Assembly (NCBI RefSeq): GCF_000708205.1
Contig: NW_014575558.1
Coordinates: 248,001-312,000, forward strand
DNA: 64,000 bases
Direction: 5' to 3'
Source of the DNA: Mixia osmundae IAM 14324
Taxonomy: Eukaryota; Basidiomycota; Mixiomycetes; Mixiales; Mixiaceae
Position numbers and translations under genes: made by a program. Below are positions 30,904-44,063 of the stretch, one piece after another. The first letter of the stretch is position 1, and every line of letters begins with the position of its first letter. The notes beneath the pieces were generated by a model that saw nothing but the letters and a program-made list of their open reading frames with translations, was not told the origin of the DNA and did not search any database.

Positions 30904-32262
30904 ATGTCCGGTAGAGAGCTAGATAGCTACGGCTTGTACAAATATACCCTCAAAGAGTCAGTCTTGCTATCGCGGTCTTAAGCTCTTTGGAGTGGGCTCA
31001 CGCAAATTGATGGCAGCTATGGCGTCATGTTCACTGCAGGAGGTCCGCTGGACTATGCTGAGTATGAGAGGTAGCTGATGTGCGAACAGCGATATGTTGC
31101 ACGGCTACGCACGGCGCCATGACGCCCATTGATGTCATCAAGAGTAAGCTCCGTCTCGGTGCTTTCAAAAGCTGAATTGATCTATGGATGTGCAGCGACG
31201 GTGCAAGTTAATCCCAAGTTCAAAGGAATGGGAATACTGTCCGGCGGACGAGCGCTCGTCTCTGCGTGCGTTTAGTCTGTAGCAGCGCAACGAGACATCA
31301 TCTCATAGGCTCGTCCTTGCAGCGAGGGGCCGAGTGTCCTCATGACCGGCTTCGGTCCAACAGCCGCTGGCTACCTGCTCCAAGGCGGTGCCAAATTCGC
31401 AGGCTACGAGTCAGTTTGACGCTAGTTTGCCAGGGCGACATGCTGAATTCACGCGTCAGGTTCTGGAAGAAACAGCTGGTCACATACGCTGGTGGCTCAG
31501 AAGCAGCTATACCTCATCGGACGGCTATATACCTCGTCGGCGCATCTATTGCCGAGTTCTTTGCAGATATCCTGCTCACGCCTCTCGAGGCTGTTCGAAT
31601 TCGTCTCGTCTCCGAGCGCGGCTACGCCTCAAGCTTGTGTGGGTCAGAGCTTACACTGATACTCACGGGTATGCTGACCGCATACGCAGCTACCGGGTTC
31701 GTGCGTATGGCGAAAGAAGGCGGCCTGAAGCAATTCTATGCTGGCTTCATTCCGATCCTGTGCAAGCAGATTCCCTACGCAGTTGGCCAGTTCACAGTCA
31801 ACGAGTGGGCGCACGAGACTGTCTACAAAGCAATGTCGAAAGAGACACAGCAGAATCTATCGCCCGCTGCAAACGGCGTCATCACCCTTGGCTGCGGAAT
31901 GACAGCTGTACGTGCGCGCGCTCGACGGTGATTTGAACATACTGATATTGTACACAGGGTGTGGCCGCAGCGGTGCTTTCCCATCCTGCAGACACGCTTC
32001 TCTCGCAGATCAACAAGGGCAAAGGTGGTTCGGGTAGCGCGACTTCACAGCTCATCTCGATGGCGAAAGAAGTCGGCTTCAGAGGTCTTTGGGCAGGTCT
32101 TGGACCGCGTACGGTGATGACCGTCGGTCTCGTATCGGGTACGTACGGTGTGATCGAGTCATCATCATGCTGATGCACTGGATAGGTCAATTTATTCTCT
32201 ACAAGTATATCAAGGAAGCACTTCACGCTCCTCCTGGCGTCGAAATTCACAAAGGGGAATAG
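30904..32262 (+). CDS. Mitochondrial phosphate carrier, 314 aa
   Basis: Nine exons (30904-30956, 31017-31042, 31090-31143, 31196-31265, 31323-31409, 31460-31638, 31690-31907, 31958-32138, 32186-32262) keep phase throughout. They give 314 residues, standard for the family. The three repeats each carry the carrier signature: TPIDVIKT, TPLEAVRIRL and HPADTLLSQI. Block GFGPTAAGYLLQGGAKFAGYE and CCTATHGAMTP identify the phosphate type (Mir1/Pic2) rather than nucleotide or citrate carriers. The protein brings phosphate, with protons, into the matrix for ATP synthesis. Two exons are tiny (26 and 54 nt), and all introns are 47-60 nt. Mir1 and Pic2 cannot be told apart by eye. Confidence 0.92.
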
Positions 32263-32296
32263 TCTCCACGCTGAGTACCACTAGAGCCACTGAATG

Positions 32297-32768
32297 TCAT
32301 GTATTGTTACATCCTAAGGAAGGATATTCTTTGATCCACAGACGGCAGACTGGTTTTGTAGGAGCGTCAGTCAAGGCCGATAGATCTTGTTGGTTACGCA
32401 CGCGCTGACAGAAGACCCGTCGGCCGACCGTTGTCATCAGCGGCAGCTTGCCTGCCTCGTCGGCAGTGACAAAGGAGTAAAGCCCTCTGGCAATGCACCA
32501 ATGGCCGCGCCAAGCACACTTGGCCCACTCATCTGCCGGTCTGAGCTCACCTGCCGCGTCTGTGAGCTGAGATGCAGCAACTCGCATAACAGGAGTGGAC
32601 ACCATCGACCGCGTAAACGTGAAAGCCTCGGTGCGTCAGAGAGCCGTCTAAATGCCGGTCCTGAAGCAAGACGTCGCAGTTCTTCGGGTGACATTGTCCT
32701 CTGATGATCTCTGTCCGAGCTGGGACGATGATGGCTATGCACCCGTAGGCTAGTATAAAGCCCTTCAT
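32297..32768 (-). CDS. Family-II small secreted protein (member a), 142 aa
   Basis: Exons 32768-32603 and 32559-32297 join in frame. A signal peptide (MKGFILAYGCIAIIVPA) is followed by the family-II block EIIRGQCHPKNCDVLLQ. Then come THRGF, EWAKCAW, HWC, FVTADEAGKLP and VFC. The second intron of the plus-strand members, after the W-x-x-C-x-W motif, is absent here. The cysteines are evenly placed and probably form disulfides. The protein matches no family I know. A 128-bp gap separates it from member b on the same strand, so the two are a tandem pair. Confidence 0.8.
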
Positions 32769-32895
32769 GATCCGAGACGTGGCAGAAGATCAGCGCGTTT
32801 GTTTTCAGGATGGATGGCGTCATCGATGCGCTCGTCACAATGGCAACAAGGCAATCCATGTACAGAGGGGTCTTTCGAGATCCAATGCATCGGAA

Positions 32896-33391
32896 TCAGC
32901 TATTCAGATTGTTGGGTCGAGTCAAGGCTGTCCGCAGACATAGGTCTGTCCAGACAGCGCGTGGATTCAGCAGGCGTAACGACGAGAAGAGATCGCTGAG
33001 GCGTACGACGTAGCATCTGATTTTGTCTCCCGTCGTAGTGAGCACGGGCAATTTGCCAGCTACGTCGTAGGTGACGTAGTGAATCTCGCTCACGTTGAGA
33101 TTGGCACAATAGTAGCTCATCCAGGAGCACTTTGCCCAGCCTTGGTCCAATAGCTTGAGTGAACCTGCATGGTCGACTTCAATCGACTTGCTTGGCAACA
33201 AGTGTGAGGCCAGACTCGCCTCCTTCGGGCTTGGCACGGATGCCGGCGTGCGTGTGCTCGCCGTTGTATGCGACCTGCATGAGAACATCGCAGACATCCT
33301 CTCCGCAGCCTCCAAAGATGTATTCCCCGCGGACGCATGTGAAGCTGATGGCCAACACCGCAAGGGCGAGCACGCGAAGGAAGGCAAACAT
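32896..33391 (-). CDS. Family-II small secreted protein (member b), 144 aa
   Basis: Exons 33391-33238 and 33176-32896. Signal peptide MFAFLRVLALAVLAISFTCVRG, then EYIFGGCGEDVCDVLMQ, THAG, GWAKCSWMSYYC, YVTYDVAGKLPVL and RCYVV. The intron (33177-33237) was placed by alignment with the other members: reading straight through gives a stop, and this junction restores the THxG-to-WAKCSW spacing. It is close to member d in the SWMSY(W/Y)C block. Function unknown; small, cysteine-bearing and secreted, as effector candidates usually are. Confidence 0.75.
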
Positions 33392-33662
33392 GTCAACACG
33401 AACTAAGCTCTGGACGGTCGATAGAATGCTCTGAGCAGCTGAATCAAGGTTTGCTGAGATCTGACGGAAGGGGGCAGTTCGATGCAGTTGACGAGACGGG
33501 TCAGTCAGTCAGCCTTGGAAAGCGCCGTGTCGCGCAATTTTTATTTTCGCGACGAAGTCCTCCTCCATCGAAATTCCCAGCAGACAAGCAGCTCTGGCAG
33601 CTCGAGGAACGCTGTCAGTCCGTCGAACGATCAGTCGAAGCTTGCGTGGCTGTCTGCGCAGT

Positions 33663-35711
33663 ATGTCGACCAGTCATGCCGAAGCGCTGTCGAGCAGCGA
33701 CGCAGAACAGCTGCAGAGAGCCATCACCGAGCAGGGCAACCTCGTGCGCTCACTCAAGAGCGACAAGTCGACACCAAAGGCCGACATAGATGCAGGAGTA
33801 GAAGCCCTAAAGGCAATGAAGGCCAGACTGCAGTCGCTCACACCTGCGAGCACGAGCGCAAGCTCCAATCCTCAGACGTCAATCCTCGGTCAATCGACTG
33901 CTTCCAGTGTGGCACCCTCGGGCAGCAACCTACGCAAGACGAACAACGCCAAGAAGGGAGCCTACACGCTCAAGGTGCCCAAAGGCACAAAGGATCACAG
34001 TCCTTCGGAGATGCTCCTGCGCAAGCATATCTTTGCAACCATCACCCGCCAATTTGAGCTTCACGGCGCCGTCACGATTGACACGCCTGTCTTTGAGCTC
34101 AAAGAGATCCTTGCTGGCAAATACGGCGAGGACAGCAAGCTGATCTATGATCTCCAAGATCAAGGCGGTGAACTCTGCAGCTTGCGATATGATCTCACTG
34201 TTCGTCGCGTGTCGTCGATCTTGTCCGTCGACTGAGAGAACTCTGCAGGTGCCCTTTGCCCGCTTCCTGGCCATGAACGGTCAGACCTACCAGAACATCA
34301 AGCGCTACCATATCGCAAAGGTCTACAGACGCGACAACCCAGCCATGAGCAAAGGCCGCATGCGCGAATTCTACCAATGCGTACGTTGCAGATCCTATGA
34401 TCCGAACGAGACTGACAACGATGATCAGGATCTTGATATAGCCGGAAGCTACGACCCCATGGTACCTGATGCAGAAGTACTCAAGATTGTTTGCGACGTA
34501 CTCAACGCCCTTCAAGTGGGCGACTTTACCGTCAAGGCGAGTCTGCACTCTGCTCTTCATACACCTCGCTGACCTTTGATGACAGATCAATCATCGCAAG
34601 ATTCTAGATGGTATCTTTGCCGTCTGCGGCGTGCCCACCGACAAGACCAGAGCAATATCGAGCTCGGTCGACAAGCTCGATAAGACGCCTTGGGCAGAAG
34701 TGCGCGAAGAGATGACGGGCGAGAAAGGTCTCGATCCAGCTGTAGCCGACCGTATCGGCGAATATGTCAAGCTCAAAGGTCCGCCGGTCTCTCAGCGTCC
34801 GTACAGACAGGTATTGATAATAGCGCGCAGGCGGCCGAGAATTGCTCGATCAGCTCAACGGTGACGCAAAACTAACAGGCAACAAGACCGCGAGTGAAGG
34901 CCTGGTAGACATGGCATTACTTTTCAACTACCTCTCTATCTTTGGCGTGCTCGACAAGGTCAGCCCGTCACCGTCACTCTCGCTGCTGGGACGTTCTCAT
35001 ATTCGAGCAGATGTCATTCGATCTGAGCTTGGCTAGAGGACTCGACTACTACACAGGCATCATCTACGAGGCCATCGTCGAAGGTTCAGCACCTCCTGGA
35101 CTCAAAGAAGGCAAGACATCAGCAAAGAAACCCACCGATGCAGACGGCGAGATGGACGAGACACAAGTTGGCGTAGGCTCCATCGCGGGCGGTGGACGCT
35201 ACGACAACCTTGTGGGCATGTTCTCCGGCTCAGACGGCAAGAAGGGCCTGCAAATACCCTGTGTGGGTGTCAGTATCGGCGTCGAACGTGTCTTCTCGAT
35301 ACTACAACAGAAAGCGAAGGATCAAGTCAACCCGAGAGGCAAGGATGTCGATGTCTTTGTCATGTCAGTCGGCGACGGTCTGCTCGAGGAGCGTATGGCT
35401 ATATGTTCTGAGCTCTGGCAGGCCGGCCTACGCGTGAGTGACTCTCGAGAGCTGGATTGCTGTGGCTGATACTGCCGCAGGCGGAATTCACGTACAAGCG
35501 CAAGCCAAAGATGCCCGCACAGTTCGAAGCCATCGATCGCGATCAGATACCGATTGCAGTCATTGTGGGCGTGGACGAGCTCAGAGAGGGCAAGGTGCGC
35601 ATCAAGGAACAAGTCGGCAAGGAGGAAAATTCGAGCAGCAAGGGCGAGCCAGTCTCGCGAACGGACATGGTCAGCTTCATCAAGGAAGCGCTAGCCAGAC
35701 GGCAAAGATAA
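33663..35711 (+). CDS. HTS1: Histidyl-tRNA synthetase, 583 aa
   Basis: Exons 33663-34199, 34249-34380, 34429-34536, 34586-34778, 34831-34958, 35011-35433 and 35481-35711 give 583 residues. A WHEP-type RNA-binding helix pair (near residues 12-55, [17 protein letters not shown]) precedes the class-II core. Visible are [65 protein letters not shown] and the C-terminal anticodon domain. The enzyme charges tRNA-His. Intron 3 (34537-34585) starts GCGAGT, a GC-AG intron. An ATG at 33482 opens [19 protein letters not shown], an arginine-rich leader that could give a mitochondrial form if spliced to the GCAG acceptor at 33661, but the join is not proven. The stop is 28 bp from that of COG4. Confidence 0.93.
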
Positions 35712-35739
35712 TGCATTATACTCTGCCATGGATGTCAGC

Positions 35740-38675
35740 TTATCCTCGTACTGCGGAGCGGCGTCGGCGAGCCCACCTTAGACTTTGCACCGTCTTCATC
35801 TCAGCAGGCGAGAGCTTCCAGCCGCTGCTCTCGCGCAGGTCGTCAGCATCGTCCGCCTACTTGATTATCAGCGCAGCTCAGCAGGAGATGGGACCGACAA
35901 ACAGATTCCAAGCAAAGCAGAGTCGCAATCTGCTGCATGCGAGCAAAGCTGTCGCGAAGTGCACCGGTCCCTAGCGGTGTCTGACTCGACAGAAAGCTGA
36001 TTATCGACCGCAAGTCAGCATCGAAGCGTAGTGCTCCGAGCTGCAGACAATCAGTGCGGTGACCTCGAGCAGGATGATAGCTTACTTCGGTGAAGCGCGA
36101 ATTGCGAACGAGGCCTTCCCATGAGCGCCCGAGGACATTCACGGCCATGGAGAACAGCGTCAAGTAATTGTTCTCCGTCAGATACTCCTGTGAGCGTCGC
36201 GTCAGTCGTGAGCAGTCAGCACTGGAGCCAAGTTGACCTTGTAGAGTGCGGTCAGGTCCGTCCAATGCCGTATGAAACGCTTCCTGACGAGATCTTGCGT
36301 TTCCGCTTCGCCGTAGGAATCTTCATCGAGTTGGTAGCTCATGTCCTTGAGGCAATCGACAATCATCGGTCTCAACCGCGGTCGTACGAGACTGCCAAAG
36401 AGTGATTCCAGGCCAGACTGACATTTCGCATGCCAATCAGGCAGAGATTGCCAAACAGGGAGGTCTTTGCGCACCTTTGCAGTCGCTCTGAACCGTTCGT
36501 CTGTGCTCTTGATGGAAAGCAGTGCATCGGATGCTTGCTCAAATTCCGAGACGACGAAAAATGACTGTTGCAGACTCTCTGGTCCTTGTCTCTCTAGCAT
36601 CTCATCGATGATTCGACCAAGATACTCGCCGGCTTGATCTAAGTCATTCAGGTATACCTGCGAGACAGCATCAGCGAGGATACCATCATGAATATGCGCA
36701 GGCATACGATCGCTTGTATCTGTGCGTCGCGCTCGCGCTTGTCGCGCTCTTCGTCGCGCGGCCGATATCCTGTGCTGTACGGCGGCACAAGCGAGAGCTG
36801 ATTCTCTGTCCGCCGAGCGAGTATCTCGGCAAAGTCATTATCCAAGATATTGCGCATGCTCTTCGCTATTGCAGCAAGAGCTGTAGCAGACCCCATCGAG
36901 AGTGCTCTGCCGATGACTTTCTTGAGGATATAGAACGTATCATCGAGCGAGGAGGACAAGACCGGCTGACTGCCCAAGTCTGCTTCGTCTAGAGTGTGCG
37001 CTTTCTCGACGCTTGTGCGGAAGTACCAGGTCTCGAAAGGTACATAGACCTGACCGAGATGTAATGAGAGCTGTTCGTTGAAGGCGGACTTCTCGATGAG
37101 GTCAATTAGCGCGTCGGTAGAGACGGTGAACGCGAGAGATTCTAGAAGTGTGTCCGATTGCCTCACGCTGTCCTCGTCCTGCAGAACCGTCAGATGCGAT
37201 GCGCTCGCCCAGCATTGCGTACCATCGGTATCTTTGAATGAACTAAGCGAGAGTAGATAAACTTGCGGTAGAGCTGCCATCGATTACTGATCTGGGCAAC
37301 TTCGCTCAGCAAAGCATCGATAGTCCGCGGATCTAGGCTGTCGTCGTCCTGTGCAGACTGCGAGGCCGTCAGAGCAGGCGAGTTTGTCATTTGGCGAAAG
37401 GGCGCTGTGTTGAATGGCGCATTGAACCCTGTCTTGCGCGGCACGATTGCCGGCTGAGAGAGTGCCTGCAGCTGCTGAAAGCGATATGCTCTTGATTCCG
37501 ATAGCTGTACATCGCAAGTCAGTGCATAGTTCAACCTGTGTTTCGAAGGAAGCTGGCTGCGAACGCACCTTCTTGCTGATGGCGCGCTCCTCGTGCCATC
37601 GCTCCAGCACGGACAGAGCTTGCAAGTCGCATTCGGTCTGAAGTCGAGCGACGACATCGATCATCTTGCCATCACCATAGTACTTCTCTACCACGGGCTG
37701 GTGCTGAGAGACGATGAGGGCGATTTGCTCAAACAGTGGCGTGAGTATTTGCGAAAAGTACAGCAGAGAATTGGCTGCAAGTCTCGTGAGCCTTGCTGCT
37801 TGGGGATTACCGAAAGAGAAGCCTACCCTTTTGCGTGAGTGCTGCTTTGGAGCGACCGTGGACGATGGAGCAGATGAACTTGGAGTACGCGTCCAGGCCC
37901 TCTTTCTCTGCTCTGATGACAGGGAAGAGCTTGAAGTATCTGCAGCAATGCTGAGCGGGATACACGCGTGTCGTCGTGCATGGTGACTGACCTGGAGGTG
38001 TTGGCTTCGTCACGCTCCTGACAAGCTGCTTCGAATTCCTTGAGAAAGGTCTCGAGGAGGGACTGTCGATAATCTGATAGTGCTTGTGACGGCGGCATGG
38101 GCAAGTCGGCCGTGGGCTAGGCTCTCATCAGCTGTATAGATGCGCAATCGTCACAGGCATACGACGGAGGACTCTGCAAAGGCAGAAGTGGTGATCGCAG
38201 GATCGACTTGCATGGCTCTCTGGAGGTGTCGCGTTGCTGTCTCCCAGTCGAGCCGGCCAATCGATACTGAGATGGACAGAATAGCCGTCTTGAGCTCCTG
38301 GACGGATTGCACCATCTCGATACTCTCTCTGAGCCGTGACTGTCCGGGTCAAACACGCTCAGCAGCAGCAGCCTGAGCTGCACATCCTCGTCAACGGACC
38401 TGCACGAGATCTAGCGTTCTGACTTTGCCGCTTATGCGCTCAGCTACGGCTGCCGTGCCTTCGACAGAGCGTGCGAGCTCCAGGCCAGCCATCTCGAGGC
38501 CCTGAACATCCGGCACGAGCTGCTCGAGCTGTACGAGGACATTGTCGAGCAGCGGTGACGACAGATGAGCTGATAGCGATTCGTCGAGCGATGCTTCGAG
38601 CGTTTCCGTGCGCTCCAAGTCGGCTAGTATGTCCTCCAGGGAGTCTAAGTCCTCCAGGGGCGGCAGGGCGTCCAT
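35740..38675 (-). CDS. COG4: Conserved oligomeric Golgi complex subunit 4, 813 aa
   Basis: Eleven exons: 38675-38400, 38339-38163, 38116-37992, 37939-37827, 37774-37569, 37504-37223, 37178-36708, 36657-36223, 36187-36086, 36040-35903 and 35856-35740. They total 813 residues, within the COG4 range. Diagnostic parts are RYFKLFPVIRAEKEGLDAYS, the VEKYYGDGKM region, the YLTENNYLTLFSMAVNVLGR segment and GALRFDADLRSIISFLSSQT near the C terminus. The early part is a predicted coiled coil. COG4 belongs to lobe A of the tether that guides retrograde vesicles to the Golgi and binds the SNARE regulator Sly1. One intron (36188-36222) is only 35 nt. The gene ends tail-to-tail with HTS1. Confidence 0.9.
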
Positions 38676-38840
38676 GGCATGTGAAAAGTGTCGCTGGCCA
38701 AGCCGCCAAACGAGATCAATCGGCGCGTCGCGGTCACGCTGGTGCACTCACGGGATGGTCAGGTCGACTGCAATCTACAGGCAAGCAGAGATACATTGGT
38801 CATTGCAATGGACATAGTCACAAGGCGCTCCTTCTCGAGC

Positions 38841-39687
38841 TCATGCGCCAGGAAGGGCAGGCACATGCTGAGCAATGGGGACCGTCTGGGTCACGTTGAA
38901 GTGCATGTACTTGAAGCTGATCTCTGCGCTCGACGGAGCACCGGCGGGGACCCATTCTTCGACGTCGTAGCCGCTCGAGTCATCGCCATAGGGCGAACCG
39001 GTCTCGTCGTGCATCAAGATCCAAATCATCTGTCGGATCCACCCCGAATCAGCATTGACGAGCACACGCTGACTTTCTGATGTCTGCTGACCTTGTATCC
39101 TGATCCCATGACTGTACAATCGCGACAAGCGTCAGCACAAGTCAGATGCTTAGGCCAATTCTACATACTCGTGTATTGAGAGTAGTAGATATAGTCAAAC
39201 TGTGGCAACGCGATCATCAGCTGACACTGCAGCTGCTGCCAACGAGCGAGCCACCCACCTGACCCCACTTGGGCACGACACTGTCGACAGTCTTGCCATC
39301 GATCTGCGTAGCTGCCTGGTTGAGATGGTAGCCCTACGATCCGCCTTTGTTGAGATTGCCAAAGCGAGCTGACACCTTGCTAAGACGTACCAGCAACTGG
39401 TCATCCCAGTAGAGCGTGCCAACAATCTCGTGCTTGTTGTTCGTAGCTTCATCCGTGTTGATGTTGATCAGGATTGGCAGCGAGATCTGGGGTGGGTAAG
39501 GATCAGGGTAAGGCGGCTTATCCGTGCTGGCTCTCTTGGCGTTGGCGTTAGCTACTGCAGCTGCTGCCAGGGCGCGCTTGTCCATGGCGGCCATAGAATC
39601 CATGCCTGCCGACTTCGTTGCTGAGGTCTGACATGCCAACAGCACGCTGTACGTAGCGACCGCGAGACCAAAAAGCTTGAACGTCAT
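38841..39687 (-). CDS. Secreted protein with dibasic sites, 208 aa
   Basis: Exons 39687-39376, 39333-39259, 39199-39169, 39111-39092 and 39029-38841 give 208 residues with consistent phases. The protein begins with a signal peptide (MTFKLFGLAVATYSVLLACQ). An alanine/asparagine-rich stretch follows with two KR sites (DKRALAAAAV and NAKRASTDK), which suggests Kex2 processing. Further on are LYWDDQLLVRL, YHLNQAATQIDGKTVDSV, DYIYYSQYT and MIWILMHDE. Exons 3 and 4 are very small (31 and 20 nt). The protein is not recognised. It could be a cell-wall or extracellular protein; only one copy is present here. Confidence 0.6.
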
Positions 39688-40020
39688 CCTCGCTGCATGC
39701 ACAACGTGTGGTTCAGTCCTGCAAAGGGCCCGCAAACTGCAATGACGCACCGTCGAGCTGTCTGACTGCTGCAAAGTTGACGAACGAGGTCCTGTTGAGA
39801 GGCGAGAAAGCAAAGGAGAGTAAGGAGAGGAGAGCGAGTGGGCTCCTTGCAACAGAATGTGCTTCATTCGAGCACTCGGCAACGAAGCATCCTGTCCCAC
39901 TTGTAGAGCGCGCGACCGAGCGAACACGTCATTCATTGGGGTTTCTCTCGAACAGCATTCGCACAGTCTAGTTGTTGTCGCGCATCGCATCGCAAGTTGC
40001 ACTCTGCTTCGTCATTCGGA
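39688..40020. other. Intergenic, no supported gene
   Basis: About 330 bp hold the promoter of the secreted gene at 39687 and the 3' end of enolase. Open frames here are extensions of that gene's frame with non-ATG starts, or lack support. Confidence 0.5.
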
Positions 40021-41979
<1,959 letters not shown>

Positions 41980-43014
41980 CTTGCCTGTCGCTCGAGGTGC
42001 CTCGGTATCAGACGGAGCCTGCAAGGTGACCACTCTGCCAGTTCACCGAGCCCAACGCGAGCAGAATTCAAATAGTCGCGACATATCTGACAATCATCTG
42101 AGCTTGCACGCCCGAGCAGGAAGCCAGATTCTGTGGCCAATCAGGCAGGCCAAGCAGGCACTGAGACGCAAGGGTTGAGGCAGCAGAGCAAGCAGGCCAG
42201 TGATCTGCGAGGCTCGCCGCAACGGACGAGGGAGCAGGAGGGCAAGGGCGACAGGGAGAGGAAGTATTGCTCTGGCAAACCACTCGTGTCGTCTCCGCTC
42301 GACCACCACCTCCCTCCTCACGTGAGACCAACTCCAACGCGACAGCTCGTCGGCTTGAGACGCGTGGCAGTCAGCCAGGCACGTTTGCCGGTCCAGTCAG
42401 ACAGTGACGTGCTTACTGGCAAGCTTGATCCAAGACAGTCATCGAGCAGACTCGGATCCCTTTGCACCATCTCCTCTCTCCTCGCGAGAGAGCATACTAC
42501 GCCCGTCCGCCGAACCCGATTCGCTCATTCCCGGACGACACTGCACATACTCGAGGTGAACAATTTTCTACAAGCATACGCTGGCCAGAGCAAGCCTTGC
42601 GAGCCCATACACTTTCGACTTCGATAACCCATTCGCCTCCTCCTGTCACCACCTCACATCACCCCGCCGCCGTTGAGGCCGATACAGTTCATCCAACTCG
42701 CCGCTTCGTCCATTTCGAGGCAGAAGACCAACTGGCAGACTCGCTTCACGCTGCTTCATCCAAACGGAAAGCCCACTCGGATCTCGAGCCAGCTGCAGAC
42801 AGGCAAGAACGAGCCCTTCTGTCTCACGGCAATCTACACCCGGCAGTCGAGTTTGGCCAGGCAAGAGAACGCATCATCATTGGCAAACCGCCATCGCTAC
42901 CCTCGCCACCTCGTCTTCAGCAACATAGTCCCGGTCGAGTCAGACCGCCAAGACGGACGAGTACGTCTGCCGATGTCAGTGCACTGCTAGCCTCTGCTGA
43001 GCCACAGTGCAGAG
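41980..43014. promoter_or_regulatory. Shared divergent promoter region, enolase and CK2 beta
   Basis: About 1 kb separates the two divergent start codons. It includes an inverted or direct CCAAT (around 42135). The CK2 side has long pyrimidine-rich, stop-poor stretches and open frames of up to 198 codons (42462-43058) in a frame different from CK2 beta. These frames have no recognisable content and more likely reflect a long 5' leader. No separate gene is supported. Confidence 0.4.
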
Positions 43015-43951
43015 ATGGACGACATATCTACCGGCTCAGAGTCCGACTATGCCAATAGTGAGTCTTGTCTATCACTGCTTCTGCCTCGCTCACGGTCTTT
43101 CCAGCCTGGACATCCTGGTTTCTCGCCACAAAAGGCAACGAATACTTTTGTGAAGTCGACGACGACTATATTCTCGATCGGTTCAATCTGACCGGTCTCA
43201 ACGCCGAAGTCCATCACTACGCTCAAGCACTCGATCTCATCACAGACGCTGCAGGTCAGTCGCACGCTCGTCCTGCGAGGTTTGCTGGTCTGAGACTGAT
43301 TGACTAGACGAGACAGAGATTGAAGAACAGAATGATGAGATGCGAGAAGCGATAGAGACTTCTGCGAGACATCTCTACGGTCTAATCCATGCCCGCTTCA
43401 TCATCACCAGCAGAGGTCTCAACAAGATGGTCAGCCTGATCACTTTCCCCACGTCTGTGTGCTGAGGCGAAGGACCTCGGCAGGTCGACAAGTACAAGAA
43501 AGCGGATTTTGGTCGATGTCCCCGTGTGCTGTGCTACGCACAGGCACTCCTGCCTGTCGGGTTGTCAGACGTGCCCTATCAGAAAGCAGTCAAGCTCTAC
43601 TGTCCTCGATGTGAAGACATCTACTCGCCCAAGTCCTCTCGACATGGTGCCATAGACGGAGCCTACTTCGGCTCGACCTTTCCCCACATGCTCTTCATGG
43701 TCCTGCCGCACCTCGTACCTAGCAAGACTGTCTCGCCCGGCATGACGCCAGGGCAAGGTCCAGCGATCCAGCAGACTGCGGGACAGACTGGAGGTGCAAA
43801 CGCTTCCCTCAAAGCCGAACGGTACAAACCTCGTGTGTTCGGCTTCAGGGTCTACGAGATTGCGCGGCTGCACAGATGGCAGCAGGCAATAAGAGACAAG
43901 CAGATAGACCGTCTAGAGATGATCGAGAACGATGGCGGTCTGCATGCGTGA
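43015..43951 (+). CDS. CKB1: Casein kinase 2 regulatory (beta) subunit, 260 aa
   Basis: Exons 43015-43057, 43105-43254, 43308-43429 and 43484-43951 give 260 residues. Nearly every hallmark is present: [45 protein letters not shown] and the zinc finger CPRVLC...YCPRCED (C-x4-C, C-x2-C). The family sequence [21 protein letters not shown] follows. A glycine/glutamine-rich insert and a longer C-terminal tail extend past the usual end. The subunit dimerises through the zinc finger and holds two CK2 alpha catalytic chains. The short N terminus ([14 protein letters not shown]) is plausible because the acidic start of CK2 beta is autophosphorylated. Confidence 0.95.
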
Positions 43952-44063
43952 CGATATCCAGGCAGAGGACGATCAAAATCGAAGCATAGCGCAAAATGTG
44001 CAACCTGTATGTGTGTAGATCTACCTCTGCAATGCAATACTATAGCGACAAGCATGTCTACTT

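Noticed and set aside
42462-43058. A 198-codon open frame upstream of CK2 beta, considered as an N-terminal extension
   Set aside because: It is in a different frame from CK2 beta and no splice site joins them cleanly; the content is histidine/serine-rich and matches nothing. A long leader is more likely.
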